From: Aphelocoma coerulescens | Taxonomy: Eukaryota > Chordata > Aves > Passeriformes > Corvidae | Assembly: GCF_041296385.1 (NCBI RefSeq) | Contig: NC_091015.1 | Coordinates: forward strand, 92,426,004 to 92,490,003 | Length of the DNA: 64,000 nucleotides | Direction of reading: 5' to 3' | In this document: positions 59,261 through 64,000 of the stretch, in pieces | Layout: every line of letters starts with the position of its first letter | Numbering within the stretch: position 1 is the stretch's first letter | Made by a program: the position numbers and the translations under genes | Notes under the pieces: generated by a model | The model's database searches: none | What the model saw: the letters and a program-made list of their open reading frames with translations, nothing else | What the model was told of the DNA's origin: nothing

Positions 59261-62200
59261 AATACAACTAGCCTGTGCAGAATTCGTCTTTTGAAATAAA
59301 TACTGAAATAAATACTGAATGATGGCACAGAATTTCCGTGCTTCGAAGCACAGCTTCAGAAGCAAATAATTCATTAAATCAGCCCTGGCGCTTTACCAAC
59401 TGTAGACATGTCAGGCACGTACTTTTTATGGAAGGCATTTGGAGATTAGGTTGAGAGGAATAATGCATGTATAAATTGAGTTCCTGCTTTGTCACAGTTC
59501 CTCTAAAATCTCTTTTCCCTTTCAAATGCCGTGGATTAGCACCGTCCTCTGGCAGGGAAACAGTGGGGAGAAGCCCTTTGGTCAACAAAATAGGATATTT
59601 GCTTTCTTCAACAGCTTTATGGAGTGAATCTCATGTATTTCACATTCTTCAGCAAGTGACCGTCCAAGGTCCAAGTCCCTGTCTGTCTCATGGGAGAGAA
59701 ACGAGTATGTATTCCTGCACGAGGTGAGGCAGAGTATGATCCACACTTTTTACACTAAAAGAAGCTAGAAATGAAAAGTAGACTGTAACTGTGCGTAAAG
59801 GGCCCCACACAGTAGGTATTTACAGTCTTTCAAGAAAACATTGTGTAAACCAGACTTGATGGGTGATACAAAGCCCAGCAGCTTCTTGCTGATTCCTAAC
59901 TGGCGGGGTTATCCCAGTGCCCAGCAGGAGGATATCTGTAAGCAGAATTAGTATTAGAGAGCTCCCTGATTGGCTGCTTCTGCAAAGGAGCTAAACTGGG
60001 AAAGAAGGAGATTAAAATATTCCCTCACCTCCAGACACCTCTGAGATCGTAGCTGGTGTATATTACCAGCTATTCTCATGCTCATGCTTCCTGTCTCCCA
60101 TTACTTGCTTGGGTAAAGACAGGCCCTCACTCCACTGCTGCTGTGTGTGTCTGCTCCCAAATCAAATGCTTCTGAGCTGTCTTTACCTGCAGCACGATAG
60201 CACTGTAGGATTCACTTTTTACACTTACTGCCTACTACACTACTGTGTATTTGCATTCACAGAGTTTAAGGGCTCCATTAATTTAACTTCTCGTTTCCTT
60301 CTCAGTAAGTGTGGACAATGAACTGCTCAACAGAACGTTACCTCTTAGAATAGCACTTGTACTTTTTAAAAAAATTCACTTTTGCCTGAGATCCTGCAGC
60401 TGGTGGGGAGCATTTGAGTTTTCTCAGCCTGAACTCGCCATAAAAGCCCAGAAAGGCTCTTGGCTCTAGTAACTTCAAATAGCAGAAAAAAGCCCCAAAA
60501 TACATGGGAACAAAGGGTTGGTTTGGTGTTTTTTTTTTTGACAATTCATCTCATCTGTAAGAATTCAATAAACAAATACACTTGCTTTGTTTCTGTCTTA
60601 TAAAATCAATCCAGAAGAATAAAGATTTACTTTATTACCAGACTGTTTTTTAAAATGTTATATGAAATTTTTTAGCAAAGAGGCAGGGACCAGTAACTTT
60701 GAACAGGAAAAAAACCCAAAACCAACAAAAAACCACCAACCTTGAAAAACCTTAATGCTAACTAGAGGGAAACCACAGTTATACAGGAAAAAAAGTTTGA
60801 CTCTAAAAAGTAATTCTTTTTTCTATGTTCAGAGTTTACCTTATCAGCTTATTAATAGAGGAGATATGAATCTGTTTTCTCCCACAGCTGTAGTTGTTCT
60901 GCAGGGACCTTGGAGATGAAAACTGTTTTCTCTCAGCTCAGCCTGTCACTTTCATCTCTTCTCTCAAAGAACGGTGCTATACTGCGTGAGCTTTCAAAGC
61001 AAGGTGTCAGGCTGGAACAGGGCAGACATGCAGACATGGTATTTCCCCTTGAACTTTTCACTTTTACAGCTGGTATTGAGACTGCATTTCAAATTATTTA
61101 ACCTGCATGCAGCTTGACAATAAGCTGGTGCAGCTAACTGGGCATAAACTGTTACATGACTCCTTAAGATGCTGATGCAGCCATTTATGTTGTCACACAG
61201 AGGCTCCCACCAAGGCTGCTCTGCTTGGGCATGGTCATAGTTGTAAAGCAGATGATGTCTGGTTTCTTGGTCCTTTCAGTGACACAGCTTGTATGTGACA
61301 AACAGGGCTTCTTGTCACTTGTGCTTCAGCATGTAAATCAAATTAAAAGAATGTGAGGGAAGGCCATAGAGGAAGTCTGCATATTCTTTCAAATTATCCA
61401 AAAACCCCTGTTTTCATGGCATTTGTAAGAGGACAGCCTCAACCTTTCCTCTGGAAAAGAAACTACTTAATATAATTGAAGTTAAATGCTAGTATTTATA
61501 AACTTCATATCAAAAGCAAAGAAATAAACATTATCATCTCAAAGCAAATACCCCAGAATTATTAGTCATTACTATCATCTGTATCTCATCAAAATCTATT
61601 GCTGGGAATTACCAAGGCAGGAAATTAAAATACCCAGAGTAGATACCACCTGTCCCTGTGCAAAAAAACTTGCCTTGAAGAAACCAATTTTTGGAATGAC
61701 TACAGCATGAGACACCCCCAATTTGCCTCATTAAGGTTTGTAAGCCATTCCATTTATAAAACATTCTGAAATTGAGATGCAATGAAATTTATGTGCAACA
61801 GTAAAGACAACAGTAAGATAAATAGTAAGACTCAGAGAGTTTTATATGTCCTTCTCACATTCAACAATTCATAAGGAAAAAGTTCATACCACACTGACAG
61901 CTATTCCCAGTATTCTTACAAGATGAAATCTAGTCACTACAAAAGCACTGGTTTCCAAAATAAAATAAAATATGTTTAGTTTTGGTTGTTTACATTATTT
62001 AGGTGTCTAAAATTTCTAAATAACAAGAAGCCTGGTTTGTTGTGGGGTTTTTTTACCCATCTGACATCTGCGCACTCACTTTGGAAATTCAGAGTGTATT
62101 TCTCTCCTCTGTTAGTTCATCTGCCTGCAGTTGTACCAATACCACAGTGTTAAACGTGAGAGCCAGCTCACTTACTCCCTCTCTCTGTTTAGCAGCTTGT

Positions 62201-64000
62201 AAAAACTCTGAGACGCACAGAAGGTGTTTCTGTGGACACTGGACCTCTCCTTCACGGCACTTCCACCAGCACCTCTACAGGAAGCATTTAGAGCACAAGG
62301 AAACCTCTCTTGAGCAGCCTCGAGTCTTCACAGATGAGAGAGGAGCTGAAGCCCCCAAGAGGCCAGGAGTGGGTTCGGTGGCATGACCTAAGTCAGCATC
62401 ATCCCAGTGCTAACCCGGTCCATGCCAAAGGCCACAACAGGTGGTCCATGGAGGAAATGTGGGCGCTGAGGGAAATAAGGTGCTAAAAGAGACAAGATAC
62501 TGCTTTTTACCGACAGAATCTTTTGGATTTTTGGGGAGAGACTTTCAGCACTACTGCCTCCAAGCCTTGCACTGGTCCTCAAAACAGACTGCTTGCATCT
62601 TGAAAAACTGTCTGCTCAAAGTTAATCTCAAGACAAGAGATTATCTATACAAGACAGTATATAGGCACGGATGTAAGCAAACTGGTTTCTGGGGTTGCTG
62701 AGTTCTTGGCAAGGCTAGCAGACTAATAAATCCAACCTCCTGTTTATTATGCCTAATAATAATGTATTTTTGTTTGGGGTGATTTGCTAGGGCTGTAGCA
62801 GGACTGTAAGCAGGCTAGCTGCTTTGAGGCATCAAAGTGCAATTAACCTAGTCAAAAAACATGAGGTGGTGTACTGTTGGCAAGGTATGTGTGAAGAAGG
62901 CATTCAAGGTAAAGAATTAAGTTGAAAAATTTTTAAGAAAATGTTCCCTCTCAATTACAAAGAGCTAAAGAGAGACAGAGTTGTTTTTGTATTTACCCGA
63001 TTGGGGGTGAGTGTGTTGGGGAGAGCATTTACAAATGAACAGATTCAGCAGCACTTGCTAAGACTGCTCCACTTAAAAAGTCCTTTGGAAAGAGAAAGGT
63101 TGGAGTCTCAGTTTTCCTAAGGTCTGGCCAAGACTTGATGTGAAATCCTGCTGATCTGAATAGTAACAGCTGCTAAGGAGCTATGAGTGGAAGTTGCAAT
63201 ATGTTTCCTAGAAACCAAAGGCTTGAGCTGAATGATGAGAGCAGAGGCAGAGAATAAGAAATACTAGCAATAATCTTGCTAAATGTTAGTGTTTTCTCAG
63301 TTGCTAGTATTTTCCAGCACTTGCTCAGTCAGATGCTAGTAAATGCTATTTAAAGCATCTGTAGTACCATTTTACTGGGATCTCTGTGCAGTTAATACAA
63401 TAAGGGGACATAAGAGTATAAATGTGATACTAGTTCATTTAATTTCATTTACTAGCTATGACTGAAAATAATTGATGTTCTGCTTTCAGTATGAACCTGT
63501 ATTTTGCTTGCACTGAAATCTAAATCATAGGCCTTTCCAGAAAAGGAGTATTTCCTCAAGGCACAGTCTTGGGTCTAGCTAATCTTGGCTTAGTTTGTAG
63601 TCAAAGTTTTCAAGTCCTGTCAGTCCTCAGCTCCCTGAGGACCGCAGTGGTTGGTAGCAGCCAGGGTATGGTAAACTCTCTCAAGGTAAACTCTGCTAAT
63701 TCTGAGCAGGTAGGGCAGTTCCCTGACAGCAAGGGGCACCTGGAAGGTGGGCACCTACCACCTAAGCACTGGCTGGTGGGGCTCAGCTTCACTGCAGAAG
63801 TATGGAAGCTACAAAAATCTTTTTGGCTTATTTCCTCAAGACTGTAAGGAACAACTGACGTAGCATTAGTAAGGCACACCAAATATGCTAACAGTCTGTG
63901 GTTTGATGTGTGTGGTTTGGTATTTTTGAATGTGGTAGGTAGAAGTGGAGGAGCCTGTGCAAATGAAGAGGGGGAGAGATGGAGAGTGTTCTAGTTCCCA
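59261..64000. other. Upstream intergenic DNA
   Basis: No gene recognised. This is ordinary AT-rich sequence with scattered short frames (the longest at 62042-62386) that have no family features. No LTR or CR1 element was recognised. Confidence 0.5.

Noticed and set aside
57951..59299. Several long overlapping open frames on both strands around exon 1 (for example 57827-58384 plus, 58389-58946 plus, 58263-58733 minus)
   Set aside because: High GC removes stop codons. The composition is low-complexity Pro/Arg/Ala/Ser, and only the minus-strand frame with EDFSELPD and ankyrin sequence is conserved.

Overview
The window is vertebrate nuclear DNA, almost certainly from a bird and probably a passerine. 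It carries 3'-truncated CR1 LINE fragments ending in the typical avian ATTCTATGATT-like tail and several short avian-type endogenous retrovirus (ERV) LTRs. It also carries one conserved vertebrate gene with consensus GT-AG introns. There is no bacterial gene structure. Most short open frames here are chance frames in introns.

One host gene fills the centre. ANKRD33B (ankyrin repeat domain 33B) lies on the minus strand in four coding exons: exon 1 at 58184-58618, exon 2 at 23430-23559, exon 3 at 16561-16701 and exon 4 at 9001-9851. Intron phases are 0, 1 and 1, and the spliced frame is open for 518 codons. It encodes an acidic N-terminus, about five ankyrin repeats and a basic C-terminus. Exon 1 sits in a CpG island (about 57950-59260). 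The first 9 kb hold its 3' UTR and downstream DNA; the last 4.7 kb are upstream intergenic DNA in which I see no gene.

The introns are ordinary AT-rich DNA with inserted repeats: an antisense ERV LTR in intron 2 (17098-17742, with a second copy downstream of the gene at 783-1405); an LTR with primer-binding-like sequence at about 21070-21440; CR1 pieces at 32395, 34665, 38075 and a nested pair at 45722-46470; and LTR-like blocks near 29948, 51357 and 54066.

The outstanding object is a compact LTR element at 40005-42245 in intron 1. Two related LTRs of 288 and 283 bp flank only about 1.67 kb, and the whole is bounded by a perfect 7-bp direct repeat. I see no pol or env. The interior carries a short 74-codon leader frame and an intact frame encoding a basic, disordered N-terminal part followed by a complete Y-box-type cold-shock domain. 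This looks like a non-autonomous ERV that captured a host YBX-family nucleic-acid-binding domain. A solo LTR of the same family, also with a 7-bp direct repeat, lies at 34218-34503. The two LTRs of the element have diverged noticeably while the cold-shock frame stays open, which raises the question of selection or host use.

A second point of interest is a cluster of three CRX/OTX-type motifs (TAATCC/GGATTA) within 61 bp in intron 1, just upstream of exon 2, with another such motif beside a CCAAT box in the putative promoter. Because the paralogue ANKRD33 is a photoreceptor gene, these are candidate retinal regulatory sites.
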